9,422 nt of DNA from an uncultured Bacilli bacterium (GTDB lineage: Bacteria; Bacillota_I; Bacilli_A; RF39; UBA660), in assembly GCA_947624095.1 (NCBI GenBank), contig CANQIR010000039.1, positions 1 to 9,422 on the forward strand, written 5' to 3'. Under the pieces are notes generated by a model. It was not told the DNA's origin and did no database searches. It saw nothing but the letters and a program-made list of their open reading frames with translations. Positions within the stretch are counted from its first letter, which is position 1. Each line of letters begins with the position of its first letter. A program made the translations under genes and the position numbers. Shown here one piece after another: positions 1 to 6,327 of the stretch.

Positions 1-65
1 AGTGTCGAGAATAAACAATACATTTAAACAATATGCGACATTCCTCAAGAAAATTAAAGGAATAT

Positions 66-93
66 TTGACAAATATGTAAAATATTGTATAAT
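66..93 (+). promoter_or_regulatory. SigA-type promoter of rpsD
   Basis: A perfect -35 box TTGACA (66-71) is followed after 16 bases by a perfect -10 box TATAAT (88-93). Transcription would start near 100-101, leaving a leader of about 154 bases before the rpsD start. Both boxes match consensus exactly, which suits a highly expressed ribosomal protein gene. Confidence 0.88.
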
Positions 94-100
94 TAGTATT

Positions 101-254
101 GCTGATGTATTTGGCAGTGTTAATTATTTATGAGATGTGTTTATTACGAATGTTTAGTAGTAATCTAGACTGCCTAGAAGAACCTATTTAAATAAACTCC
201 CCTCACTAAGTAATTGACAATCCTTTTATATAGCAAAATAGAAAGGAGATTTTT
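101..254 (+). promoter_or_regulatory. rpsD leader RNA, probable S4 autoregulatory element
   Basis: This roughly 154-base untranslated leader has three visible pairings. GGCAGT (113-118) pairs with ACTGCC (169-174). Inside it, TTATTAC (141-147) pairs with GTAGTAA (157-163) with one G-U, closing a 9-base loop. A downstream hairpin (221-227 with 241-247) covers the Shine-Dalgarno. The inner loop GTTTA (152-156) is also complementary to TAAAC (193-197), which could form a pseudoknot. TCTAG (164-168) can pair with CTAGA (174-178), and this would break the outer stem, so a two-state switch is possible. S4 is known to repress its own mRNA through structured, pseudoknotted leaders in Bacillus subtilis and in the E. 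coli alpha operon. The assignment here rests on position and hand-drawn pairing, not on a covariance model. Confidence 0.7.
221..250 (+). promoter_or_regulatory. rpsD ribosome binding site inside a sequestering hairpin
   Basis: The Shine-Dalgarno AAAGGAG (242-248) lies 6 bases before the ATG at 255, which fixes the start of rpsD. TCCTTTT (221-227) pairs with GAAAGGA (241-247): six Watson-Crick pairs plus one G-U, with a 13-base loop. Forming this stem would hide the ribosome binding site, giving a simple off-state for translational control. Confidence 0.65.
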
Positions 255-857
255 ATGGCAAGATATACAGGATCTATTTATAAGAAATCTAGAAGATATG
301 GTTTTTCAACATTAGAAAACGGTAAAGAACTAGCTCGTCGTCCTTATGCCCCAGGTATTCATGGTGCTGACAAACGTCGTAAGATTAGTGAATATGGTGT
401 TCAATTACAAGAAAAACAAAAAGTTAGATTTATGTATGGTTTAAATGAAAAACAATTCCACAGATTATTTGAAAAAGCCTCTAAGATGAAAGGAAATGTT
501 GGTCATAACTTCTTAAATTTACTTGAAACTCGTCTAGATAATCTTGTTTACCGTTTAGGTTTAGCTAAGACTAGACGGGCAGCAAGACAACTTGTTAACC
601 ACGGACATATTACTGTTAATGGTAACAAAGTAGATATTCCTTCTTATCAAGTAAAAACTGGCGATACAATTGCTGTTAAAGAAAACTCTTTAGAACATCC
701 AGCAATTAAAGAAACTGTTGAAGCTACAATCAATCGTCCAGCTTTCGTTGAATTTGACCCAAAGAAATTAAGTGGCAAATTACTTAGATTACCAGATAGA
801 AGCGAATTAAATGCTGAAATTAACGAAACCCTTATCGTTGAATACTACAACAGATAA
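255..857 (+). CDS. rpsD: 30S ribosomal protein S4
   Basis: This is the 30S assembly-initiator protein, which binds the 5' domain of 16S rRNA and also acts as an autogenous translational repressor. The 200-residue length matches Bacilli S4. Recognisable family blocks are [10 protein letters not shown] (28-37), [12 protein letters not shown] (45-56) and the S4 RNA-binding domain at about 92-155, with [21 protein letters not shown] and VDIPSYQVK. It has no cysteine, so it is the zinc-free type. The start at 255 is set by AAAGGAG 6 bases upstream. The gene stands alone, not in a ribosomal operon, as is usual for rpsD in Bacillota. It has its own promoter, structured leader and terminator, and converges on the M16 peptidase genes. 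Nothing is missing or unusual in the protein. Confidence 0.98.
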   Translation: MARYTGSIYKKSRRYGFSTLENGKELARRPYAPGIHGADKRRKISEYGVQLQEKQKVRFMYGLNEKQFHRLFEKASKMKGNVGHNFLNLLETRLDNLVYRLGLAKTRRAARQLVNHGHITVNGNKVDIPSYQVKTGDTIAVKENSLEHPAIKETVEATINRPAFVEFDPKKLSGKLLRLPDRSELNAEINETLIVEYYNR

Positions 858-861
858 TCCT

Positions 862-884
862 AAATCACCGAAAGGTGATTTTTT
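862..884 (+). terminator. Rho-independent terminator of rpsD
   Basis: AAATCACC (862-869) pairs with GGTGATTT (874-881) to give an 8-bp stem capped by a GAAA tetraloop, followed by a T run to 884. It begins 5 bases after the rpsD stop codon. Confidence 0.92.
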
Positions 885-890
885 AATGCC

Positions 891-915
891 AAAAAAGATA
901 ACATTTCTGTTATCT
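891..915 (-). terminator. Terminator of the M16 peptidase operon
   Basis: Read on the minus strand, AGATAACA (915-908) and TGTTATCT (903-896) form an 8-bp stem around a GAAA loop, followed by a run of six T (896-891). The TAA stop of the upstream gene (912-910) lies inside the 5' arm of the stem. It sits only 6 bases from the rpsD terminator, so the two convergent units are separated by back-to-back hairpins. Confidence 0.88.
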
Positions 916-2208
916 CTCTTCATCCTTTTTATTAGGAACTATTTCTACTACCGAATAATTATCTATACTAATCTCCTTAATAATCTTATTAATCATATCC
1001 ATATCTAAAGAATTATATATCTCATAAAAATTATCAACTACATAACCATATTCCATTATATTATCTTGAATATCTGTATTAATATATTCAATATCATCAT
1101 AATCATAGATTAAAGAAGCAATATTAGCTCGTTTTCTTCTAACCAAACTATCTTCATCTACTTCTAGATGCATCATCTTTTCTTTAATCATATCTAATAC
1201 CGTATCCATATATTTACTCTCTACCACTATTGAAATAACCACATAATCATCAAAAATATCTCGACTATAACCTAAAGCAGTAACTAATTCCTTTTCAATT
1301 AAATCTTCCTTAAAATCTGATGTTGCACCAAAATTACTCCGCAAAACAATCCCCAAATAAATTCTTAATAAAACATCATCAAAATCTTTAAAATTACTCC
1401 GTTTAATCTTATATAATATTTTTGCTTTAGGAATCTCCACATTTGTTTTAATTACATCATATTTCTTAGCTACTGAATATGGTTCTGTAGGTTTAATCAC
1501 CTTTGGTTCACTATATTTACCTATCTTTAATTTACTATATCTTTCTTTAATAATTGCCACTGCTTCATACGGATTAAAATTACCTGTAATAACAATAAAA
1601 GAATTACTTGGATGATAAAAATTATCATAAACTAAATTAATATCCTTTAACTTAATCTTTTTAACATCCTCTTCTTCTCCTGTCACAATATAACGATGAG
1701 GATCATTATGAAATACTGCTCTATAAGAGCCAAAGAATAACTTAGAAGAAGGACTAGATTTAGACATCTTAATCTCTTCACAAATTACACTCTTCTCTTT
1801 TTCTACCATTTCTTCCGTAAAATAAGGCGTATTAACATATTCAACTAAATAATCCAAAGCTTCCTTAAAATTATTATTACCAAATACCTCATAAGCAGTA
1901 AAATCAAAAGTTGTAAAAGCATTAATACTTATCCCATATTGATTATAAAAATCATTAGCTGTCTTGCCATCTGGTAAATTAAATTTAATATGTTCCAGAA
2001 AATGAGCTACTCCTTTAGGCACACTATAAACTTTCTTATCTTTCTTTAACTTAAACTCTGTATTAACTGAACCATATTTCACATTAAAAGTCATATAATA
2101 ATTATTTACTCTCTCATTAACCCACATATAAATATCTAATCCATTATCACACTTCTCATGGAGGATTACTTCATCAACACCCTTAATTTTTATTTCTTGC
2201 ATTATCAT
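910..2208 (-). CDS. M16 family zinc peptidase, catalytic partner (YmfH-like)
   Basis: A probable zinc-dependent M16 (pitrilysin/processing-peptidase clan) peptidase. Residue numbers count from the ATG at 2220. The inverted zinc motif HFLEH is at 73-77 (ligands H73 and H77, catalytic E76). The third ligand is probably E148 or E149 in VICEEIKM, about 72 residues later. Length, about 432 residues, is usual for the two-domain form. I prefer the start at 2208: GGAGG (2218-2214) lies 5 bases before it, while the ATG at 2220 overlaps that Shine-Dalgarno; 2202 is also possible. It overlaps the end of the upstream M16 gene by 26 bases, implying translational coupling. No signal peptide is seen, so it is probably cytoplasmic. 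The pairing resembles YmfF/YmfH of Bacillus; the substrate is unknown. Family assignment is firm. Confidence 0.93.
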   Translation of the reverse strand: MIMQEIKIKGVDEVILHEKCDNGLDIYMWVNERVNNYYMTFNVKYGSVNTEFKLKKDKKVYSVPKGVAHFLEHIKFNLPDGKTANDFYNQYGISINAFTTFDFTAYEVFGNNNFKEALDYLVEYVNTPYFTEEMVEKEKSVICEEIKMSKSSPSSKLFFGSYRAVFHNDPHRYIVTGEEEDVKKIKLKDINLVYDNFYHPSNSFIVITGNFNPYEAVAIIKERYSKLKIGKYSEPKVIKPTEPYSVAKKYDVIKTNVEIPKAKILYKIKRSNFKDFDDVLLRIYLGIVLRSNFGATSDFKEDLIEKELVTALGYSRDIFDDYVVISIVVESKYMDTVLDMIKEKMMHLEVDEDSLVRRKRANIASLIYDYDDIEYINTDIQDNIMEYGYVVDNFYEIYNSLDMDMINKIIKEISIDNYSVVEIVPNKKDEER

Positions 2209-3466
2209 CGCCACCTCCATCTAATAAGTATACTAAATTAAGTCTTACTTTTTTAGCTAAAGCTACTACTTCTTCCTTAGTAACATCCATTATAAGCTCC
2301 ATTCTACTTTCAAATAATGGCAAATCATCTAAATAATTAAATAAATAATTATTCAAAATACTTCCTATACTATCCTGCCCCATTCGTAATGAAGATACTA
2401 ACGCCAATTTGGCTTCACTTAGTTCTTGTTCGCTAAAATTACCTTCCGCCATATCTTTTATTGCTCTTTTAACTAACCTAACTGCTTTCTTAAAATTCCT
2501 CCCATCAATACCAGCATAGATCATTAATAATTTATCATATTTTTGATACATACTACCAGTTGAATAACATAAACCATTATCTTCTCTCAAATACTTACCT
2601 AACTTAGTTGATATCGAACCACCACCTAAAATAAAATTATATATATGGGTTATAATATCTCTTTCCCTTTTATTTAAATCTTCTAAATTATATAACATTA
2701 CTAGATTAGCCTGTTCATAATCACCATTTTCCCTAACTTCTATTGATCTTTTCCTTATCTTTGGATTACTATAAAGTGATATTTCAAAATTCTTAACATA
2801 CTGATTAGTAAATTTATTAGTAATTATATTTACTACTTCATCCATATCTAAATTACCAACCACAAAAATATCACATTGAAAACTTTTAAATAATTCTAAA
2901 TAAATTTTATAAAGATTACTTGGTGTTATTTTATCTAGGTCTTCCGTATATCCACTCATTGAATAACTAACTGGACTCTTATCATCTAATTTAACTAAAC
3001 TTTGTCTCAAAGCATATCTAGAAGGAATTTCTCTTAAACTTTCTAAATCCGCTTTTGTCCTATTTTTCACAATATTAAAAGAACGAATATCAAATTCATC
3101 ATTCTCTACATTAGGATTTAATAACAATTCAAAAGGTAATTCAATAATTTTCTTTAATATTCCCTCATCACAATATTTAGGATTTAAAAAATTCGTAATA
3201 ATTGAAAGTGAATAACTTTCCCCAATTCTTGAAGGAACTCCCCTAACACTAGTATTATATAAATTCTCAAATTCAATTGCTAAATCTCTTCTTTTAGGAT
3301 ACTTCTTACTAGTATAAGTTAACATATCAGTTAGAAAATTCCATTTCGTAATTTCCTCTTTTTTTATAGGTTTCCTTAAGATAATTTCCATAACACAGTC
3401 CTTAAACTTATCCGTCTTTACCGTATGAACTGTAAAAGTATCAAAATTATACCGTTTATATTTCAT
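2183..3466 (-). CDS. M16 family peptidase-like protein, non-catalytic partner (YmfF-like)
   Basis: A 427-residue member of the M16 superfamily that lacks the zinc motif. At the position expected for HxxEH it reads NFLTDML (43-49), with no histidine pair. The C-terminal domain keeps the family block GGGSISTKLG (281-290), followed by R294 and Y301 in REDNGLCYS. That Arg/Tyr block helps hold peptide substrates in catalytic-plus-inactive M16 pairs. It most likely forms a heteromer with the HxxEH protein encoded directly downstream, which overlaps it by 26 bases. The start at 3466 is supported by AGAGG 6 bases upstream. No signal peptide is evident. It is first in its operon, transcribed from an extended -10 promoter at 3528-3520. 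The non-catalytic role is inferred from the missing residues and from known M16 heteromers. Confidence 0.88.
   Translation of the reverse strand: MKYKRYNFDTFTVHTVKTDKFKDCVMEIILRKPIKKEEITKWNFLTDMLTYTSKKYPKRRDLAIEFENLYNTSVRGVPSRIGESYSLSIITNFLNPKYCDEGILKKIIELPFELLLNPNVENDEFDIRSFNIVKNRTKADLESLREIPSRYALRQSLVKLDDKSPVSYSMSGYTEDLDKITPSNLYKIYLELFKSFQCDIFVVGNLDMDEVVNIITNKFTNQYVKNFEISLYSNPKIRKRSIEVRENGDYEQANLVMLYNLEDLNKRERDIITHIYNFILGGGSISTKLGKYLREDNGLCYSTGSMYQKYDKLLMIYAGIDGRNFKKAVRLVKRAIKDMAEGNFSEQELSEAKLALVSSLRMGQDSIGSILNNYLFNYLDDLPLFESRMELIMDVTKEEVVALAKKVRLNLVYLLDGGGDDNARNKN
2206..2218 (-). promoter_or_regulatory. Ribosome binding site that decides the M16 peptidase start
   Basis: On the minus strand GGAGG (2218-2214) is followed by a 5-base spacer and ATG at 2208. 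A longer reading frame opens at 2220, but that ATG shares its G with the Shine-Dalgarno, so it has no ribosome site of its own at this position. The site lies inside the last codons of the upstream gene, as expected for coupled translation. Confidence 0.7.
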
Positions 3467-3489
3467 AATCCACCTCTTTATTATTATTA

Positions 3490-3509
3490 GATAAATTTAA
3501 TATTTTATC
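3490..3509 (-). promoter_or_regulatory. Stem-loop near the 5' end of the M16 operon mRNA
   Basis: GATAAA (3509-3504 on the minus strand) pairs with TTTATC (3495-3490) around an 8-base loop. It starts at about +5 of the predicted transcript, right after AGGG. It is A/U-rich and weak. It may protect the 5' end or simply be chance in AT-rich DNA. Confidence 0.35.
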
Positions 3510-3519
3510 CCCTAAAAAA

Positions 3520-3528
3520 ATTATACCA
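3520..3528 (-). promoter_or_regulatory. Extended -10 promoter of the M16 operon
   Basis: The minus strand reads TGG followed by TATAAT (3525-3520), a TGn-extended -10 box. No -35 box is found at normal spacing; TTGAAA at 3552-3547 is 21 bases away, too far. The -35 region falls inside the terminator of the upstream gene. The start point seven bases beyond the -10 box is an A at 3513, giving a leader of about 47 bases. Confidence 0.68.
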
Positions 3529-3530
3529 CA

Positions 3531-3558
3531 AAATAAAAAGGTTTTATTTCAAACCTTT
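3531..3558 (-). terminator. Terminator of the repeat-protein gene
   Basis: AAAGGTTT (3558-3551 read on the minus strand) pairs with AAACCTTT (3544-3537) in an 8-bp stem with a 6-base loop, followed by a T-rich run to 3531. It lies 19 bases past the stop at 3578. The stem has only two G-C pairs. It also covers the -35 region of the next promoter. Confidence 0.8.
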
Positions 3559-3577
3559 CTACTTATTATTGTTTTAA

Positions 3578-5479
3578 CTATTCACCTAAGCCATTATAAT
3601 TAATGTAATTACTCTTAGCTGTTAAAATTTCTGTAAATGCATCTGATACATCTTCAGCAATCTTAACTTCTTTCTTACCATTAAAACGATAAACATCAGC
3701 ATTACCAGTAGATGAACTTACATCCTTAATTAAATACATATAATCATCATTAATATGAATATAAGTAGCTACATCACTAGCAATTTTCTTAGCTTTCTTA
3801 CCGCTAAAGCTATATAAATCTCCACTACTCTTACCAAAATCAGCTAAGTAATAAGCTTTAGATCTATCAGCATTAATTTGCATAGAATCTACAGAAACAT
3901 CACTAGCAACATTTTCTGTCTTGCCACCTTTAACATATTTAAGGTCAGCTTCACCATCTTTTTCATCAACGAAATAGTAGAACTTACCATCATTGAATAA
4001 TTCTTCTAAACCGCCAGAGTATACTCCATCATCAATTGATTTAACCTTATCAATTTTGCTACTCTTTAATTTACCATAGAATAATTCAGCTTCACCACTT
4101 TCGCTATCTTCTATCCAATAATAAATATCTCCACCATCAACTGCAACACCATCAACTGCTTCATCAGTAATTTCAATTTCTTTCTTACCATTTAAAACAT
4201 ATGATTTAGTTTCAATTTTCTTTTCTACTTCATTTCTGAAATCAGATAATGTTTTATCAGAACCATTATATTTATCGTCAAGAACTACAGAACCACTTGC
4301 TTCCTTTTTAGTATAAGCAATTATTCCTTCTTCTGCATCAATATAAATAATACTTCCTACACCACTAGCTACTTCTTCAGATTCCTTACCACCATCATAA
4401 AGCATTACTTTACTACTAGCAATTCCCATTTCATTAATATAATCTCTTATATCATTACGTACTTCAATAGCTCTTTCAATATCATCTTGTTCATCTTGGG
4501 CATCCCAATAATCACTTAATGAATCAAAATCATCTCTATCTAATTCTTTATGTTCATAAGAACTATCACTCTTAGCCATCTTATCATTTATAAGATCACC
4601 TGTAGCAAAATCTCCTTCAACTGTGTAATATATTTTACTAAAGTTTTCAGTATAACCAACTACATCTTTAACATCTGAAGCTATTTTTTCAGGTTCACCC
4701 TTACTTATCTTATAAAGATATAAATCTTTAGAATCATCTTCAGTTTGTTTATAAAGAAGTTCCTTTTCATTTTCACTTACAATAAGACTACTAACACCTT
4801 CACCAATCTTTTGACGGTCATCTTTCTTTTCTTTATAACTTCTTATAAAATATTCACTATCACCATCATCAAGAGATTTAGTATAGATAATCTTATCTTC
4901 AAGAACTCTTACTATTCTAGATACATCACTATCTAATTTAGAAGATTCTTTCATATTATATGAATAAAGATCTCCTTCTTCATCAAGATAGTATACATAC
5001 TTATCATCCTTACTAAAACCAAAATCCTCAACATCAGAATCAATTTTTTCTGGATCTGCATTCTTTTTACTAGCATTGTAGATGTATAGACTACCGCTCT
5101 TAGTATATAATACATACTTTTCTGAAGTATTTGAATAAGCTACATCGACAGAATCATCATCAATACTTGCTAGTTTTTTAGCTTCCCCTTTCTTACCAAC
5201 AATCATCAAATCGCCATCTTCATTTTCGAATAACAATGGATAATCTGGTACTTCATCTTTTCCCCCAAATAAAGCTGAGAATAGGACGATAACAACAAGT
5301 AGAGCTACAACTCCACAAACAACAGTTTTAACAGAAATGCCACCTACTTTTTTGTTAAGAACCCCATTAGCTTTTTCACTTAGGTCATTTAAACCATTTT
5401 GAATAGCTGTTGAATTACTTTCTTTTAAAGTTGCATCCTCAGCTTCAACTGGTGCAACTTCCTTTTTTTCTTTTTCCAT
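3578..5479 (-). CDS. Membrane-anchored acidic beta-propeller-like repeat protein, function unknown
   Basis: I cannot assign a function to this 633-residue protein. It has a short charged N-terminal tail (1-49), one membrane segment at about 50-71 (VKTVVCGVVALLVV...) and a long, very acidic domain (72-633) that is probably outside the cell. That domain repeats a roughly 40-residue unit of the type KIASDV, then a spacer, YYL, a turn, and GDLYSY. Copies of the SDV-like element end near 150, 186, 229, 270, 374, 445, 486, 528, 570 and 611. The pattern suggests stacked beta-sheet blades as in TolB/DPP-IV/DUF5050-type propellers. An acidic, probably helical insert (about 308-350) interrupts the blades. 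The only cysteine is C55 in the membrane segment. It is monocistronic with its own promoter and terminator. Two Shine-Dalgarno candidates exist: AAGGA 3 bases before the ATG, and GAGG about 10 bases before. A scaffold or ligand-binding surface protein is plausible, but that is inference. Confidence 0.85.
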   Translation of the reverse strand: MEKEKKEVAPVEAEDATLKESNSTAIQNGLNDLSEKANGVLNKKVGGISVKTVVCGVVALLVVIVLFSALFGGKDEVPDYPLLFENEDGDLMIVGKKGEAKKLASIDDDSVDVAYSNTSEKYVLYTKSGSLYIYNASKKNADPEKIDSDVEDFGFSKDDKYVYYLDEEGDLYSYNMKESSKLDSDVSRIVRVLEDKIIYTKSLDDGDSEYFIRSYKEKKDDRQKIGEGVSSLIVSENEKELLYKQTEDDSKDLYLYKISKGEPEKIASDVKDVVGYTENFSKIYYTVEGDFATGDLINDKMAKSDSSYEHKELDRDDFDSLSDYWDAQDEQDDIERAIEVRNDIRDYINEMGIASSKVMLYDGGKESEEVASGVGSIIYIDAEEGIIAYTKKEASGSVVLDDKYNGSDKTLSDFRNEVEKKIETKSYVLNGKKEIEITDEAVDGVAVDGGDIYYWIEDSESGEAELFYGKLKSSKIDKVKSIDDGVYSGGLEELFNDGKFYYFVDEKDGEADLKYVKGGKTENVASDVSVDSMQINADRSKAYYLADFGKSSGDLYSFSGKKAKKIASDVATYIHINDDYMYLIKDVSSSTGNADVYRFNGKKEVKIAEDVSDAFTEILTAKSNYINYNGLGE

Positions 5480-5502
5480 ATTCCTTTTACCTCACATTTC
5501 CA

Positions 5503-5518
5503 AGATTACTTCTAATCT
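5503..5518 (-). promoter_or_regulatory. 5'-terminal stem-loop of the repeat-protein mRNA
   Basis: On the minus strand AGATTA (5518-5513) pairs with TAATCT (5508-5503) around a GAAG loop. The predicted start point, seven bases beyond the -10 box, is the A at 5518, so the hairpin would begin at +1. Hairpins at the extreme 5' end are known to shield Gram-positive mRNAs from 5' exonucleolytic decay. No T run follows, so it is not a terminator. Confidence 0.5.
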
Positions 5519-5524
5519 ATCTAT

Positions 5525-5553
5525 ATTATATTTTAAAAATTAATATTATGCAA
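5525..5553 (-). promoter_or_regulatory. Promoter of the repeat-protein gene
   Basis: A perfect TATAAT (5530-5525, minus strand) lies 17 bases after TTGCAT (5553-5548), which matches the first three bases of a -35 box. The -35 box overlaps the last codons and stop of the upstream gene. The predicted leader is about 39 bases. Confidence 0.65.
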
Positions 5554-6325
5554 TAGGATTTTTCTTTTGTTTAGGCAAAAATTTTAATGCCGTATCATTC
5601 TCTCCCATTAGGTAAAACCACCCAATTACCGAAAAAATTAAAGCTCCTAAAAAGTTTACTAACAAATCCTTCATCGTATCATGTAACCCAACATCAATAT
5701 AGCCGCCATAATTTGCTATCCAATCTTCCCCATTTACTTCCAAAGATTCAATTGGCACTTTCACCACATTATTGCCTTCTTTCTCATCAAACTTAACACT
5801 ATATATCTCCGTTATTATTGTATCCTTCTGCATATCTCTTCCAAATATCTGATCAACACCATATTCAAAAAATTCCCAAGCTACCCCAACTGTCATTGAA
5901 AAACAAAACGCTACTAAAGAAACAAATACTGGTGACAAAGACATATGGACTTGTTCACTCTTATTTAAAATATCAATAAGTGCAAATCCTATTGCTCCCA
6001 TTATAAAACCATTCATCGTATGCATCATCGTATCCCAATGTCTAAAATGAACATAAAAAGCATTAATTTCTCCTAATATCTCCGCTGAAAATATAAATAA
6101 ATATATAATTACTTCCAACGTATCAGGCAATTCAATATTAAATCTTTTATTCAATATACTAGGTATTAAAAATAATATTAGTGTCAAAATACACAAAGCA
6201 ACCCCGCCAAAGTTACCTTGCATAAATTGTCTTATCATCGAGATAATAACCAAAAATCGTAAAACAACATATACTACTGTCTTAAATGGTTTCTTCTCAT
6301 AAACCCGTAACTTTCTCCTAGCCAT
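5546..6325 (-). CDS. DUF2238/YjdF-like multi-pass membrane protein
   Basis: A 259-residue inner-membrane protein resembling the uncharacterised DUF2238 (YjdF) family. Six hydrophobic segments are visible, at about 16-33, 40-56, 69-87, 103-119, 132-150 and 222-240. Polar residues typical of the family sit in or beside the membrane: HWDTMMH (96-102), WEFFEYGVD (150-158) and HDTMKD (215-220). Their clustering hints at a metal or substrate site, but no biochemical role is established. A hydrophilic loop of about 55 residues (161-215) separates the last two segments. The start follows GAGGT with a 5-base gap, and that Shine-Dalgarno overlaps the stop of the upstream HD hydrolase gene. Only 2 bases separate the genes, so translation is coupled. 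It is the last gene of the three-gene operon; I see no hairpin terminator directly after it. Confidence 0.82.
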   Translation of the reverse strand: MARRKLRVYEKKPFKTVVYVVLRFLVIISMIRQFMQGNFGGVALCILTLILFLIPSILNKRFNIELPDTLEVIIYLFIFSAEILGEINAFYVHFRHWDTMMHTMNGFIMGAIGFALIDILNKSEQVHMSLSPVFVSLVAFCFSMTVGVAWEFFEYGVDQIFGRDMQKDTIITEIYSVKFDEKEGNNVVKVPIESLEVNGEDWIANYGGYIDVGLHDTMKDLLVNFLGALIFSVIGWFYLMGENDTALKFLPKQKKNPIA

Positions 6326-6327
6326 AA

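Noticed and set aside
40..63. ATTCCT/AGGAAT hairpin that could end an upstream gene
   Set aside because: The stem is 6 bp with a 12-base loop and no T run follows; a chance match is likely in this sequence.
105..191. A 28-codon open frame in the rpsD leader starting at ATG 105
   Set aside because: No Shine-Dalgarno precedes it, it begins only about 5 bases after the predicted transcript start, and it overlaps the leader stems.
214..219. A second TTGACA before rpsD
   Set aside because: No acceptable -10 box lies 16-18 bases downstream, and it would start transcription on top of the ribosome binding site.
910..3466. M16 pair as leader peptidases of a peptide natural-product cluster
   Set aside because: No precursor peptide, radical SAM enzyme or exporter ABC gene is nearby, and the pair has its own promoter and terminator.
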